Origin: Atherinomorus stipes
Taxonomy: Eukaryota > Chordata > Actinopteri > Atheriniformes > Atherinidae
Reading direction: 5' to 3'
Assembly (NCBI GenBank): GCA_023101725.1
Contig: JALJCO010001224.1
Location: forward strand, 496,001-560,000
Length of the DNA: 64,000 nucleotides
A program made the position numbers and the translations under genes. Of this stretch, positions 11,050 through 22,649 are shown in pieces; position 1 is the first letter of the stretch; each line of letters opens with the position of its first letter. A model generated the notes under the pieces. It saw nothing but the letters and a program-made list of their open reading frames with translations, did no database searches and was not told the origin of the DNA.

Positions 11050-12459
11050 AGGGATACCGTGTAACTTTTGACCAAATATTGACCCAAATATGATAATAAT
11101 TTGGGATAATGCTGATATTACCGAACAATATCAGCATTAAAATGTGATACCGGAAAATATTGGTATAATTTTTAAGACAAAATCTTGCAAGATCTTGTTC
11201 TAGTGTTGGTCCATCACTTAGAAAAATCCCTGTTATCCTGGAAGAACTTCGTATCCCAGCATTCCTTTCAGAGTCATGTGACTACGGTGCAGCTGCTGCT
11301 ACAGACTGACTTGCTTTGAAGCTGCTTATACAAGTATCACAGCCAGAACCATGGAGGCTGCCATGTCTGCTAGTTTCTAAAAGGACCTCCAGTTACCGTG
11401 GTTACAGGGCATTTTACACTGACGACATGCGCACATTAACATACGAAGAGCTCCCAAGCTCGATGATTGAAAAATGGATTTTGTGAAACCCAAAAAGGGT
11501 TCTGGGACATATGTTCTAAGGATGGATGACATTGGAATTTTGGCCGATATCCGATATGCCGATATTTTAAAACTGATGTGGCCGATAACCGATATCGATA
11601 CCGATATTAAGACTGAAAAAAATAAGCAGTCATTGCAAATAGCAGTTTTGTTATCCGTTTCTGACACTTTGAAAAATAGGAGTGGAAAAAAAATATCAAT
11701 ACACCGAAATATTGCAATATTTTTATATGCCAGTATCAAATCGATATTTAAAAATGTGGTATCAATCTATTTGACTTACAAAATATCGCAAGATTTCATC
11801 GTTCTGTTACAAAATCTCACATTTTGTGAATTCTCACGTGATTTCGTAATAGAACGATAAAATATAACAAGATTCCGTTCGTAAAATAGATCGATACCAC
11901 ATTTTTAAATGTCAATTTGATATCAGCATAGGAAAATATCGCAAAATTTTTATGCATTCCCGCAAGATCTTGTAGCAGAACGATGAAATATCTGGTGAAC
12001 AGACTGGTGGAGTTATAGGAAGCAAACTGCAGGAAGTATAGAACAGGAATGCATGCAGACTAGAGATTAATTTTTTGTTGCTAATATTATTTTAACATAT
12101 CATTTTTTTCTAATTTATTTCTGGGTTTTTTTTAAGTTACATTTGAGGTTGAGATTTGGTAGTTTAATAAGTACTTTTTTTTATAAATCAATGAATAATC
12201 ATGTATATTAATCATGATTTCAATATCAGTCAAAATAATCATGATTTTTTTTTTTTTTTTTTCCCATAATCGTCCAGCCCTACTTTGGGTCATGTGACTT
12301 GGAGCACTTTGCTTTGTGGCTTGATGACTTCCCTATCAGCTGATCAAAATGGTCTGCAAACACGATTCCAAAACATGGATAGTATTTTGGAATCGTGTGG
12401 GGCCTGTGGGAAATTAAAGGTTTAGTGCCCCTAGTGGCCAAAAGTTACACAGTATCCCT
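11050..12459. mobile_element. TTAA-flanked MITE, AGGGATACCGTGTAACTTTTG ends, with internal insertions
   Basis: The ends AGGGATACCGTGTAACTTTTG and CAAAAGTTACACAGTATCCCT are inverted, with TTAA directly outside both (11046-11049 and 12460-12463), the target used by piggyBac-type transposases. The interior is composite. It holds a hAT-type segment with TTGGCCGATATCCGATATG (about 11540), a decayed AAATATCGC/AATCTCAC unit (about 11688-11960), and a block shared with the hAT family at 29647, 50090 and 59844 (CTGTTATCCTGGAAGAACTT...GCTTTGAAGCTGCTTATA, 11229-11330). The end of a further hAT-like unit (ATCGTCCAGCCCTA) lies near 12270-12282. Confidence 0.75.
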
Positions 12460-12463
12460 TTAA

Positions 12464-14028
12464 ATGTTCTCAAGATGCTCGAGAGAGCCGGCATATGGAA
12501 AACCCCGCTCCCTTATATTTTTAGCTGTGAGAGTATCTTAAAATCTGCTAAACGGCTCACATACCCTCCCTGTTTTATTCTCTAATCCACCCAACTCTTA
12601 ATTTTGTATGTTTCTTGTCTAAATATTTATTTTCACAGTTCCATCAGCTTCTTTCCAAACACCTCGTCCTCTTCGCAGCTCTACCAGCTCATGTGTTTCT
12701 GTGTATTTGTTATTTCCTTCCTGTCTCACTTCTCATTTCTGTTGCTCCAGTGTTGGTTAGGCTTGTCCCAGTCCCAGCTCAGTGTGGTCAGCAAGCCACC
12801 TCCTTATTGCCGTTGAATGGCTGCCTAGTTAAACCCACATATATGTCCTAATAAGTGGTTAAGATGGGGATCTCCCCATGACAGATAAACACAGCCTGCT
12901 GAAGCCAGGACCCTGTCTGCTACTAATAACATTTCCATGCAATTCATTTTATGCACCCTTCTCTCACAGTAGCATCTTTCCACAACTGGGCTTGTTTGGA
13001 CGGGCCACCGCAGCAATGTTGCTGAAGAGCTGGGAGAAGGAGAAAGGTGTGCCTGACGCTCGCGATTTAGCTTTTCCAGAAGATTTCAGATCATCAAATG
13101 TAGCTGTTTTTCTTGTAAAAGAGCTGAAAACCGTCGTCGTAGGGCAGAGAAACTCTCTGTGGGAACCGTCATTTCATTATGCTAAATGATTCAGATTCCC
13201 TGGCAAACTGCTTGTTTTTACAGGCTTGTTATTATAATAAACAGACTTTATATTACGCAGAGTAGACCTTACTGAGTAATGAAAAGGTTTCAGTTGTAGT
13301 AACAGAGGTAACATTTGTAGTTCTTTTGATTTGAGACTGATTTCTTCTAGTGGAAGAAAGCTACTTGTAGCTCTGTGCAAAGTTTCAGTGAATTCATCAT
13401 GTGTCAGTCAGGTTTACACACTGCTGCTGCACCAGTAACAGGATTAGTGTTATGTGTTGGGGCGACCCGGTGACTGATCCTCTCAGGTGTCTGTGCGACA
13501 GCTGGAGCTTTCCAATATTTCTTTCATTTTGTTGGACAGCCATTCCCTCTGAATGCTCTTAGCTGCTCCGCATCTTTCTTGTCTGCCCTCTCATCTTTCT
13601 TTTCCTCATAAAACCCAGCGTTCCCAGTAAATGATTCATTAGATGCTTCAGTGCACACTTGCCTCATCACTCATTGAAGTCAGTTGCCAAGTGCCCCATT
13701 TCCCCGTTTGTTTACACCAGTGAAAAGTGCTCCGGCTTTGCTTCGCTGCCGCTGCAGAGAGGAGCTGCTCGGGCCACACACGGAGACACCCAGGATCGGC
13801 TCAGACTCTTTACAAACTCCCCCTGCTGCTCAGCACGTTCAATCATTAACTCCTTTCAGGGGGAATGGTTGTAATAATTGTCATCTCGCTGCAGTGAAAG
13901 ACCTCTTTAGGGTGCAGGTGTGTAACTTGTGGGGTGATGCTCTTTAGGAAATGTGTAAATATATTTGCAACTTTTAATATGTTATTATAGAATGGTGAGA
14001 AAATAAAAACGGCGCTGAAGCCATTACC
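12464..14028. other. Intron sequence without recognisable features
   Basis: Pyrimidine-rich patches and a few short open frames (for example 12878-13189) with no recognised similarity. No element ends are seen. Confidence 0.45.
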
Positions 14029-14032
14029 TTAA

Positions 14033-14823
14033 AGGATAAGTTTTTTTTTTTTCCAACCTAGACCTTATTTATAGGAGTACGTACGTGCATTTACTCACCG
14101 GTAAAGTTTCTGCATCACTTTGAGTCCTTCGGAAGATATTACGTTGAGTCGCCCTTCGGTGCACGTCCGGTAAAATGGGAGAAACGGGGCAGCCACTATA
14201 TATCACATTATCTGCAGCCAAACTCCTTGATTTCATCAATATAAAAGATATAATAATTTTTTTGGGAAAAAAAAAAAGGGGGGAAAGAAGGGAAAAAGAA
14301 AAAAAAGGGGGGGCTTTAAGAAGAATGAATGAACGAACGTGTGCTATTGTCCTGTGAGTCCAGAGTTTTGCAAATTGTGTTATTGTTGTTTTCTGGGTAG
14401 CGAGCTGCTGTTCTCAACTGTGCCACGGAAGTGCGCATCGTGAACGGGCGGCCCCGAAAAGTGTGTAAAACACCCTCATAACTAACGGAGAGATAAATAT
14501 GGACCCACAGGACAATAGGTATTAATTAGGTAAAATATTGTAAAAAAACCTCCCCCTCAAAAAATCCCTTTCAAAAAAACCTACTCGTTTGTTCATTCAT
14601 TCTACTTAAAGCATCTGGCAAACATCAAGGAGCTCTGCTGCAGATAATGTGATATATAGTGGCTGCCCCGTATCTCCCATTTTACCGGAGGAACACAGAA
14701 TGGCGACTCAGCTTAATATCTTCCGACAGACTCAAAGTGATGCAGAAACTTTACTGGTGAGTAAATGCACGTATATACTCCTAGAAATAAGGTCCAGTTT
14801 GAAAAAAAAAAGAAACGTATCCT
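14033..14823. mobile_element. Fold-back TTAA MITE with long inverted arms
   Basis: Flanked by TTAA (14029-14032 and 14824-14827). The arms are long inverted repeats of more than 200 bp. The left arm (AGGATAAGTTTT..., GCATTTACTCACCGGTAAAG, CTGCATCACTTTGAGTC, GGGGCAGCCACTATATATCA) reappears in reverse complement at 14600-14823. The spacer (about 14260-14600) contains A/G runs. Related single-arm fragments lie at 16613-16960 and 36535-36905. No coding sequence. Confidence 0.85.
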
Positions 14824-15302
14824 TTAAAACTATTCCAATAAACCACCTTGCACAGACAGCTGAGACCAGAGCTTCTGCAGCCCTTTTTGGTGGTCTGCTC
14901 TGCACTAAAATCATGCAAACTTTTGACATTTCTTTATGATGTTATTGTTAGGCTTACATAAAACATCGTTGTTGGTGTTGTGGCCAGTTTTTTGTATACC
15001 CAGAAAGCAAAACCTCATTGAAAAAGGTTTGACAGCAGAAATGATATCTAGGTCCTTCAGAGATCACAACCTGGGTGGACAACCCGGTCCAGTAGCTGTT
15101 GGATAGCTACAGGGGGACAAAAACGCTGTCTGAGGCAATTTTAATAGCAAAATTATGTACATTGAAATATTTGGGTACTACAGTGGCATAAACAGTCATA
15201 CAACTATAAAATTTGGCAGAGAGTATCTTTGCACATAGAGGAAGGCAGGAAAAAAAGATTCTGAGCCTTGCTGCAAGTTTATCTTAAGTTATCACCTCCA
15301 AC

Positions 15303-16322
15303 TAGGGCTGTGTTAAACGATTATTTTTTAAACGATTAATCTATCGATTATTTTTTCGATGCATCGATTAATCTAACGATTCACTTTTTTAGCTCGATTC
15401 GACTCGATTCGATTATCGATTATCTCCTCATAAATTGACAGACAGCAATTTATATGTGCTGATAAAGATATCTAAAATGTAAAAAAGAGCATGAATAAAA
15501 AGGCAGTGGGAGCAGCAGCCTGTCATGGAGTTTTTCATGAACCAACAGAATGTAAAGTTTATGTTGAAAACACAGCGGACTGAAAAACAGGCTTTAAATT
15601 CTTTCATTTACATGAAAATAATAATTAAAAAAAAGTCATTATTGAAATAATATGATCATGTAAACTTGGAGGATTTAAGCTAAGACAGATATTATTTTCC
15701 AACAAAAGATAATGAAGATAAGTAAACATTCAGAGTTGAACATTATATTGAACATGGGTCTAGCTTCCAGAAAAAGTGCATCTTCATCTTTACTCTGTTA
15801 ATGCTAAATACGGGTGCCAATCACTTGGAAATGAAATTAAAAATTCTTTATTTATCCCAGAAGTGACGACACAATACTATTACCGACAGATGAAACACTA
15901 ATATGAGGTTGAGAGCGTGACTTTAATTATATTCAGTCAGAGACGTGACAGCTCCCGACATCAGCTGTAGTTCACACCCACGGCCAGCAGATGGAGGTTG
16001 TGCTTCATGCTGACCGTCTCAAACAGGCCTGACGTGTCTGAAGACATGGCGTCCATCTCACGGACCCCCCGTTGTCTCATGTCTCATTAGGCTTCGGATT
16101 CGCCATCCCTAATATATAGTTATACCTTCGATAAACGAGTGTGGGCCTTCACTGCCTTATACTTTGGAAACTTGGAAGAGCCACTCGCGGAGATCGCGCC
16201 GCCATCTTTGTTTTCGTCTGAAGTCGCATGGTGCCGCCATCTTTGTTTTGGTCTGACGACGCATCAGTACGCATATTTTGCGTCGACGTAACCGGTTACG
16301 TCGACGAATCGTCCCAGCCCTA
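15303..16322. mobile_element. hAT non-autonomous element, perfect 8-bp TSD CCTCCAAC
   Basis: The ends are TAGGGCTGTGTTAAACGATT and GAATCGTCCCAGCCCTA. The perfect 8-bp duplication CCTCCAAC is at 15295-15302 and 16323-16330. Subterminal arrays of CGATTAATC/TCGATTCGAT lie on the left and CGTCGACGTAACCGGTTACG on the right. It is 1,020 bp long with no long open frame, so it depends on a transposase from elsewhere. Confidence 0.9.
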
Positions 16323-16612
16323 CCTCCAACATACCCAAAAGAAAAAAAAAGTCATGTTTGCACAGCAATTTTTTTATAAATATGTATAATTTTCAACACT
16401 TTATGGAGAATGTCTATGCTTCACATGTATATAGAAAACTTCCTCAATTCACAAGCTTCCATTTGAGCCCAAGATTAGCTTTCTAGCAGCACAGGAAAGC
16501 TACAGAGGGCTCCAAACAATGCAGCCACTATTGTGAAAAACTAACCAGGGGCACATGCAGAGATTTTTTTAAGGGTGGCCAGAGAAAATGGCAGTGTTGT
16601 CAAGGGCTATTA

Positions 16613-16960
16613 AAGGATAACTTTTGTTTCTTTCAACCTGGGCCTTATTTCTTGGAATTTATACATGTATTTACTCACCAGTAACATTTCTGCATCACTT
16701 TGACTTCTTTGGATGATATTTAGATTAGTCATAGATCCGTGTATATTCATGTAATGGATGTGAAGGGGACAGAATGAATGGGCCTCTGTAAGGTTTTATC
16801 TGCAGCACAACTCCTTCATTTCACCAATACTTTAAGTAGAATGAACGAACCACTGTTGTTCTGAGAGTTCAGATTTGGCTTGCTGTAGTTATTAGGGCCG
16901 TCTCCACACATCTACCAGTGGCGCGCCCACAACACCGTGGTCAACAGTGTTAATAAAATA
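16613..16960 (+). mobile_element. Fragment of the fold-back TTAA MITE family
   Basis: It begins TTAAAGGATAACTTTTG and continues with GGGCCTTATTTCTTGG, TTTACTCACCAGTAACATTT and CTGCATCACTTTGA, matching the left arm at 14033. The right arm is missing. Confidence 0.65.
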
Positions 16961-17497
16961 AACGGCAGGTAAATGATCAGCTCAACTTCCTCCATTGTTG
17001 TTCAGTGTGTGTCGCAAACAAATGACTTCACAAACTTCACTATAATGACCTCGCCTGCACTGAAAACCAGAGCTGAAGACGGCCTTAGTTGTCCTCAATT
17101 GTAATGTGAACAAACTTAACTGGGTTAGTGTGGTGTCACCCCAATGAGGGCCGGGCTGAGTAGGTGCTAATGTGAAAGGGGCATTAGAATGTGGTTGGGG
17201 CAGTTCAGGGTGGTGCCTTCCTGGATGAATTTGCATTAGAAGGGCTGAGTTAATTAGGTGTGACAGACCTGTTGGGGACTACGACAAAACACCAGTGGTA
17301 GAAAATGTATGTCGAGTGTAATATTTTTTATTCATCTTATTTTTATTAGCTTATAAAGATTTTTACATTTAAATATAAGCAAAGCATGCTGTGCCATGTT
17401 AAAAGTACATAAAAGTTGATATAAATAAAAGAAAAATATATAATTTTTTGCTGGGGTGGCCAGCTTTTTGTTCAGGGTGAGAAGGGCCTAGGGAAGA

Positions 17498-17532
17498 GGG
17501 AGGGGGGGGGGGAGAGAGGAGGGGGGATAGGG
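17498..17532 (+). repeat. G-rich low-complexity tract
   Basis: Runs of G separated by A or GAGA (a run of ten or more G, then GGGGGG) could form a G-quadruplex or cause polymerase slippage. Confidence 0.6.
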
Positions 17533-18239
17533 GATTAAAAAAAAAACCAAGCCATAGCCACCCCTGGTCACCCCTTGGGGGCGCAATAGCTTCTAACAAC
17601 TAAAATTAGCATAGGGGCAAACAAATTCTGTCCTTTTGTAAATTACATTGATGTAAATTCTTCCATATTTCATGAGGAAATATTATTTAAAGTATATTTA
17701 CCTAATTTGAACACCAACAAATCCAGAAAACCACACGTGCGCTGCTTGTTCACTTTGGGAAGACCAGAACTAGAACAGAGTTGGATCATGTCAGTATAAC
17801 ATGGAGTTTTTCACAATAGGGGGCATCATGTAGCTTTCCTGTAGCTGGTAGAAAGCTCATCTTGGGCTCAAATGGAAGCTCATGAATTGAGGAAGTTTTC
17901 TATATACATGTTAATCAAAGACATTCTTCATGAAGTACTGAAAAATATCATTTTTATGAGCATTTGTCAGGCGAACATGACTTTTTTTTTGTCTTTTTGG
18001 GGATGTTGGGGCTCAGAATCTTTTTCCTGCCTCTCCCTTTGGGTCAAGATACTCTTTGCCAATGCTCATAGTTGTAGGGGTGTTTATGTACTACCTAAGT
18101 ATTTGGCTCTACATCATTTTACAATGGAAGTGGTCCAAAAGGGGGTTTTTGGCCCCTGGTAGCTGACCAGCAGCTACTTGACCAGGTTGTGATATTTAAG
18201 GTCATTTTTGGTGTCAAACCTTTTATAAGGTTTGCCCCC

Positions 18240-19186
18240 TAAGTCAGAGGTGTATGGTAAGTCAGCAACTTTCCTCCTCAGTAGCCGCTTTTGTCTGCTT
18301 AGCAAGTCCAACCTTTAAGCTCGTTTATGTTTAGTATGTATGCTGATTTAATTTATAAGTGGCTCAAATATGTGTTTATACAGCAGTACCTTTTTGGTAT
18401 TACATGATTATTTTACAATGAGGTTCATTATAGTGCCTCAAAGGCAAATGTGTAATCATCGTAATGAACTTCGGTAGTCGGCTTAATCTGTTAGTGATGA
18501 AAAAGACGAACTGGGACTCAGCCATTGGAACATGAGCCAGACAGAAGAGGAGCCATGGTAATCATGCCAAATACCTAGCAATATTTCATCATTGGGGCCA
18601 CACAACCAGATTGGTTTGGGAGAAATGTCCCTTTAAAATGATTAGAGCTTCATCAGCTGTAAATCATCCAGCTTCTTTTGTTCTCTTACTTTCTTTAACC
18701 CCTCTTTTTTATTGAACTATCTCACGTCAGATGTATCCATGTTCTCCCTCTCTTCTAAAAAAAAAAAAAAAAAGGAAGAAGATGAAATAAGCTGGGATGG
18801 GGGGTCAGCCAGGATAAACATTGCTTTTGATCATTCCGGCAAATGAAACACCTGGTGCTGGTAAACTCAGAGGACATATTTCACCTTGCCTTGACACTCA
18901 GGATTAATGCAACATCAAATTGTTTTAAAAACAGGGAAGGACACTGCTCAGAGTAAATCACGCTCCCCCTTTTATTAAAGTTTGCCCTGAATTATGCTTG
19001 GAGTCGGACAGGAGAGCGGACAGATGAGGCTGGGAATGTGTTCAGAGGGGCGCATGTTGAAACAGTCTTCTGGCAGCACGCTGAGCATGTTGTAATGCAC
19101 ACAGGAAGTTTAGATTCAGCCACTGAACACTGCTGCGGCTCTTTAGGTGGATTATTTTCCCCTTGACTTCTTCTTTGTGTGTGTGT
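18240..19186. other. Intron sequence without recognisable features
   Basis: A poly(A) run at about 18759-18773 is the only simple feature. No exon or element ends are seen. Confidence 0.4.
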
Positions 19187-19237
19187 ATGTATATACATAT
19201 ATATATATATATATATACAGTATATGTGTGTGTATAT

Positions 19238-19285
<48 letters not shown>

Positions 19286-19291
19286 CACAAA
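19187..19291. repeat. (AT)n microsatellite block
   Basis: Alternating TA repeats with CAGTATATGTGTGTG interruptions. Confidence 0.9.
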
Positions 19292-19309
19292 TAAAATATA
19301 CAGGTAGTA

Positions 19310-19735
19310 TCTAAAAAATTAGTCTCCTGAAAAAGTTCATGTATTTCTGTAATTCAACTTAAAAGGTGCAATTTACATATTGTTTAGACAAATAATATAT
19401 GAGTATATGATGTTGCTGATTAGGACTTGCAGCTTTCAAAAACCTCAAATTCACAAACTAAAAAAATTTGAATACTGTGAAAAGCTCCAGTATTGTAGCT
19501 CAGAGTGTCACATTCTAATCAGATAAGTAATCCAAAACACCTCCATAAGTGCCCCAAGTCTTTAAAAAAGTCCCTGTCTTGGTTTAGAAGAATTCACAAT
19601 CATGGGGAAGATGCTGATCTGACAGTTGTGCAGAAAACCATCATTGACTCCCTAAACAAGGTGGTAAAGAACAAAGACCTCTCGGTAAGGTCTCAGTCTG
19701 CAGCAAAGAACCAAAATGGTGGTTTTTAGTCAGCT
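19310..19735 (+). pseudogene. Tc1-like transposon fragment (transposase N-terminus)
   Basis: The left part, AAAAATTAGTCTCCTGAAAA then AGTTCATGTATTTCTG, resembles teleost Tc1 ends. The frame from about 19575 to 19729 gives HNHGEDADLTVVQKTIIDSL and NKVVKNKDLSV...SQSAAKN, like the start of a fish Tc1 transposase (a ..ADLTVVQKTIIDTLHKEGK.. pattern as I recall). Downstream sequence is lost, the paired HTH region is incomplete and there is no DDE domain. Confidence 0.6.
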
Positions 19736-19739
19736 AACA

Positions 19740-21930
19740 GCAAGTCCAAACATGTCTTACCTTTATCCCGCCGCTTGGGAGGCTAATCTTCGTTAGCTTT
19801 TATTAGTTTTGAGTTTGCTCAGTTTGCATTTAGCCCAGAGTACGATGGCTATCAATCATTTGCCCCGCGGACGCGCTGTGCCCATTTTAGTATTTTCTGG
19901 GAGTGACAACACACGTGACATGGCAAGATGGCGACAGTGGGACACGCCCAACTGGCTTCACTTTCCCCTATTGAGATGTAACCTGATACTACATCCATCT
20001 TAACGGTCTATGGTCTGGGCACTGCACCATTGCCATCGGTCGCACTGAAGTTGTAACACAAAGCACGTTACCCCCCGCTGTTTGTACCCAGGATATACTT
20101 CAACCATGCCAAGTGTGACCAGTCCCTTAAAGAATGCAAACATCTTAAACATGCAGGCATGCAGCATGGGAACCACTGGTCTAGAGGGACTGGTTCTCCC
20201 TCTTCCCCATGGCCTTCATGACAGTGTGCACCAGCCTGCTGAGCTTAGCTTTCTAGTTCCAGCTGCTCATTTACTTACCACATTCAGCTCTGCACAAGTC
20301 TAAATGGCTGCAGCCATATTAGGAGGGTGATGAGCTCGACTGGAATGACTGAGCATGAATAAAGTATGTAGCATAAATGGGTTTTGTTACCATTTTTTTC
20401 CTGTGGTTTCTTGTTGGAGCATTATGGCTAAAGGCTGCCTGCATTCTCCAAAAATCCATAAACAGGAAATATAAAACCTATTTTCATGACTTGGTCTCCA
20501 AACGGGATTAAACAGCAAATGAAAGTTGTAATACCAGATTAAGAACAGTGAGGTAGTGCTGCCGCAGCTTATCTCCCACCAATTATTTTGTGCTATTGCT
20601 GCTTTTTACGGTGTGATTGTGGCTAAGATTTGGCCGAGATTAAGACCTGCTCTAAAATCTGCCACGAAGGCACGCTCCAGTAGGGGTGAACTAACATGGC
20701 ATATGATGACAACGATGCTCTTTGGGCTGCTTGTGCCAAATGAATGGGATAAACTACCAAAAAACATGCTTGTTACTGCGAGAAAAGAATGATTAATACC
20801 AGGAAAAAGCATTTAAAAGGCTTTTATCACACCACCTTTTCAATAAACTTATCAGAAAATGACTAAAAAATCCACTGCTCTGCTTTTTTTCTTGTACTTT
20901 TTACGCAACCACAGCAAGCTTATAAAACTAATCTAAATTGCCAAAAGAGTTGCCAGTCTCCTTCCATATTTCTCTCTTTATATACCATCCAGTGAGTGGA
21001 AAAGGTGAATATTGTGCACATATTTTGGCTCCGTCCATCAGTGGTTTGGGCCTGTTTGAATGAAACTATGAGGAACACCAGCAGACAGACTGCAGTAACT
21101 TTCAGAGATTGATGAAGTCATAAATGTGATGTTTCCCGTGTCTAAAAAAGTCCAAACTGTGTCGTCGTCTTTCTTTGTGTCCCCTGTAATTCCACCTATC
21201 TGTCATGGGTAAGCCTTCCACCACAGCTTTACACTTGAGCTGGCAGTGTCTGGTATGGTACATGAGTCTGTATACTGCATGGTGTGTGCTGTGTTGTGGT
21301 GTCTGCTGACTTCTGTGTACAGCTTGTGGTTCATTCCATGAATTTCTGTGGCCTCTGTGATGTTATTCTCAGGCGCTCTGCTTTGTGAGAAGATTGCACC
21401 ACAACACTTGTATTCCTCAGCCTGCACTTAGAGGTTTAGGGGGATTAGGAGGGAGAGAACCCCAGCTTGGGCTCTGCTATGCTTTTTTATGGCATTTTTA
21501 TGCATATGACTCCGATGTAGCGCACAAAAGAGGGGAAAAATGGAAGAAGGGAGAGAGGAAGGGATATTAGTACTCACCACAGAAGAATCAAACAACTGAA
21601 CCACTACTTATTTCCCCTTTCTTTATTGGTGCAAAGTGGAGGGGCTGTTTGGATAGCGATGTCAGTCTGTGAAATTATGGTATGGGGATCTATTAAAGAG
21701 GATGAATTCCTGTCAGATTGTGTGTGCCACAGTCTTTCTTGAGGAGCCACAGTTAGGCCACTGAAACTGTCCCTTTTGTCTCCGGTTTTCCAGACCACTG
21801 GGAAAATTTCCATGAATTCTGATATGTATACTATTGTACTTGGAAGGTTCATTTTACTGGCGTGGCTCTAATATAGCTGAAGTACATGACATATCCCAAA
21901 CAGTTTGGCCATTTTGATTTTTTTTTTAAA
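19740..21930. other. Intron sequence without recognisable features
   Basis: Mixed composition. No splice-compatible exon, element ends or RNA gene recognised. The short open frames on both strands at 20556-20812 are mutually overlapping shadows. Confidence 0.4.
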
Positions 21931-21932
21931 GA

Positions 21933-22455
21933 CAGGCGTCCTCAAAGTTATTTACACCCTTCAATTAAAGGAGGAATAAAAATCAGCTGTCAGTGAAATG
22001 AGTTGACAAAAGTAATAAATAAAAATTCCATGAAAATCATGACATTGATTTTGGATTGTGGTTCAACACAAATACAAAAAACAAACACACAAAAGATAAA
22101 ACACGTAAACAAGCATGATGGGGGCTCCGAAGCTAAAATTTTGTTAAACAAAACTTTGAGGCAATCACTGCAAGCAGGTGTTTTTCTTTAGCGTTCAAAA
22201 GTACTTCTACACCTTTTAACAGGTAGTCCACTGTTCACTGGAAAGATGCTCTAACGTGTCCGGGATAGTTTTTTTTTGTTGTTTTTTTAATTATTATTTT
22301 TAGACACAATTCAAAAGCAATATTTTATTTCACTATAGTATAATTTTGCAAATATTTATTTATTATTAGTTTCTTTCGTTTCTTGTTATTTGAATTACTA
22401 TTGGAAATTTAGCATTTTCTTTAATTGGAGTGTATGAATAATTTTGAGGACAACT
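21933..22455. mobile_element. Tc1-derived MITE
   Basis: Left end CAGGCGTCCTCAAAGTTATT, right end TGAATAATTTTGAGGACAAC then TG. The interior AAGCATGATGGGGGCTCCGA and CACCTTTTAACAGGTAGTCC corresponds, on the minus strand, to the transposase C-terminal region seen at 1830-2010. Immediate flanks are GA and TC rather than TA, so the target site has mutated or the edge is off by a base or two. Confidence 0.7.
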
Positions 22456-22493
22456 GTCCTCTCTTGAACTTACTATTTAACATGTGTCAACTA

Positions 22494-22640
22494 AGGATAG
22501 ACGAAACATCAGCTGGCCGAAATTTTAGGCCGATATTTTCCTTTTGTTTTTTATTATTATTTTCTTTTTTTTTTTGCTGGCATCGGCTAATACGTTGGGT
22601 GTGTTGGCCGACACACCCCCCCACCCCCCCCAAAAAAAAG
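22494..22640 (+). mobile_element. Truncated hAT element of the GATAGACCGATACAT family
   Basis: AAGGATAGACGAAACATCAG, TTAGGCCGATATTTTCC, GCTGGCATCGGCTAATACG and GTGTGTTGGCCGACACACC match the left half of the copies at 49905 and 52885. The sequence then runs into long C and G homopolymers, and no right end is found. Confidence 0.65.
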
Positions 22641-22649
22641 GGGGGGGGT

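Larger units (their letters stand above)
15009..18234. mobile_element. Large fold-back element with arms of about 430-520 bp
   Basis: The left arm (15009-15302 plus 16323-16542) and the right arm (17805-18234) are imperfect inverted repeats. Matching blocks include AAAGGTTTGACA, TCACAACCTGG, CAACTAT, AAGAGTATCTT, GATTCTGAGCC, AAAAAGTCATGTT, TTCCTCAATTCA, GCTTCCATTTGAGCCCAAGA and ATTGTGAAAAACT. The left arm was later split by a hAT element (15303-16322). The centre (16543-17804) contains a TTAA-MITE fragment and G-rich sequence. No transposase is recognised, so the class is unknown. Confidence 0.7.

Noticed and set aside
19042..19290. Frames rich in Tyr-Ile repeats
   Set aside because: Direct translation of the AT microsatellite.
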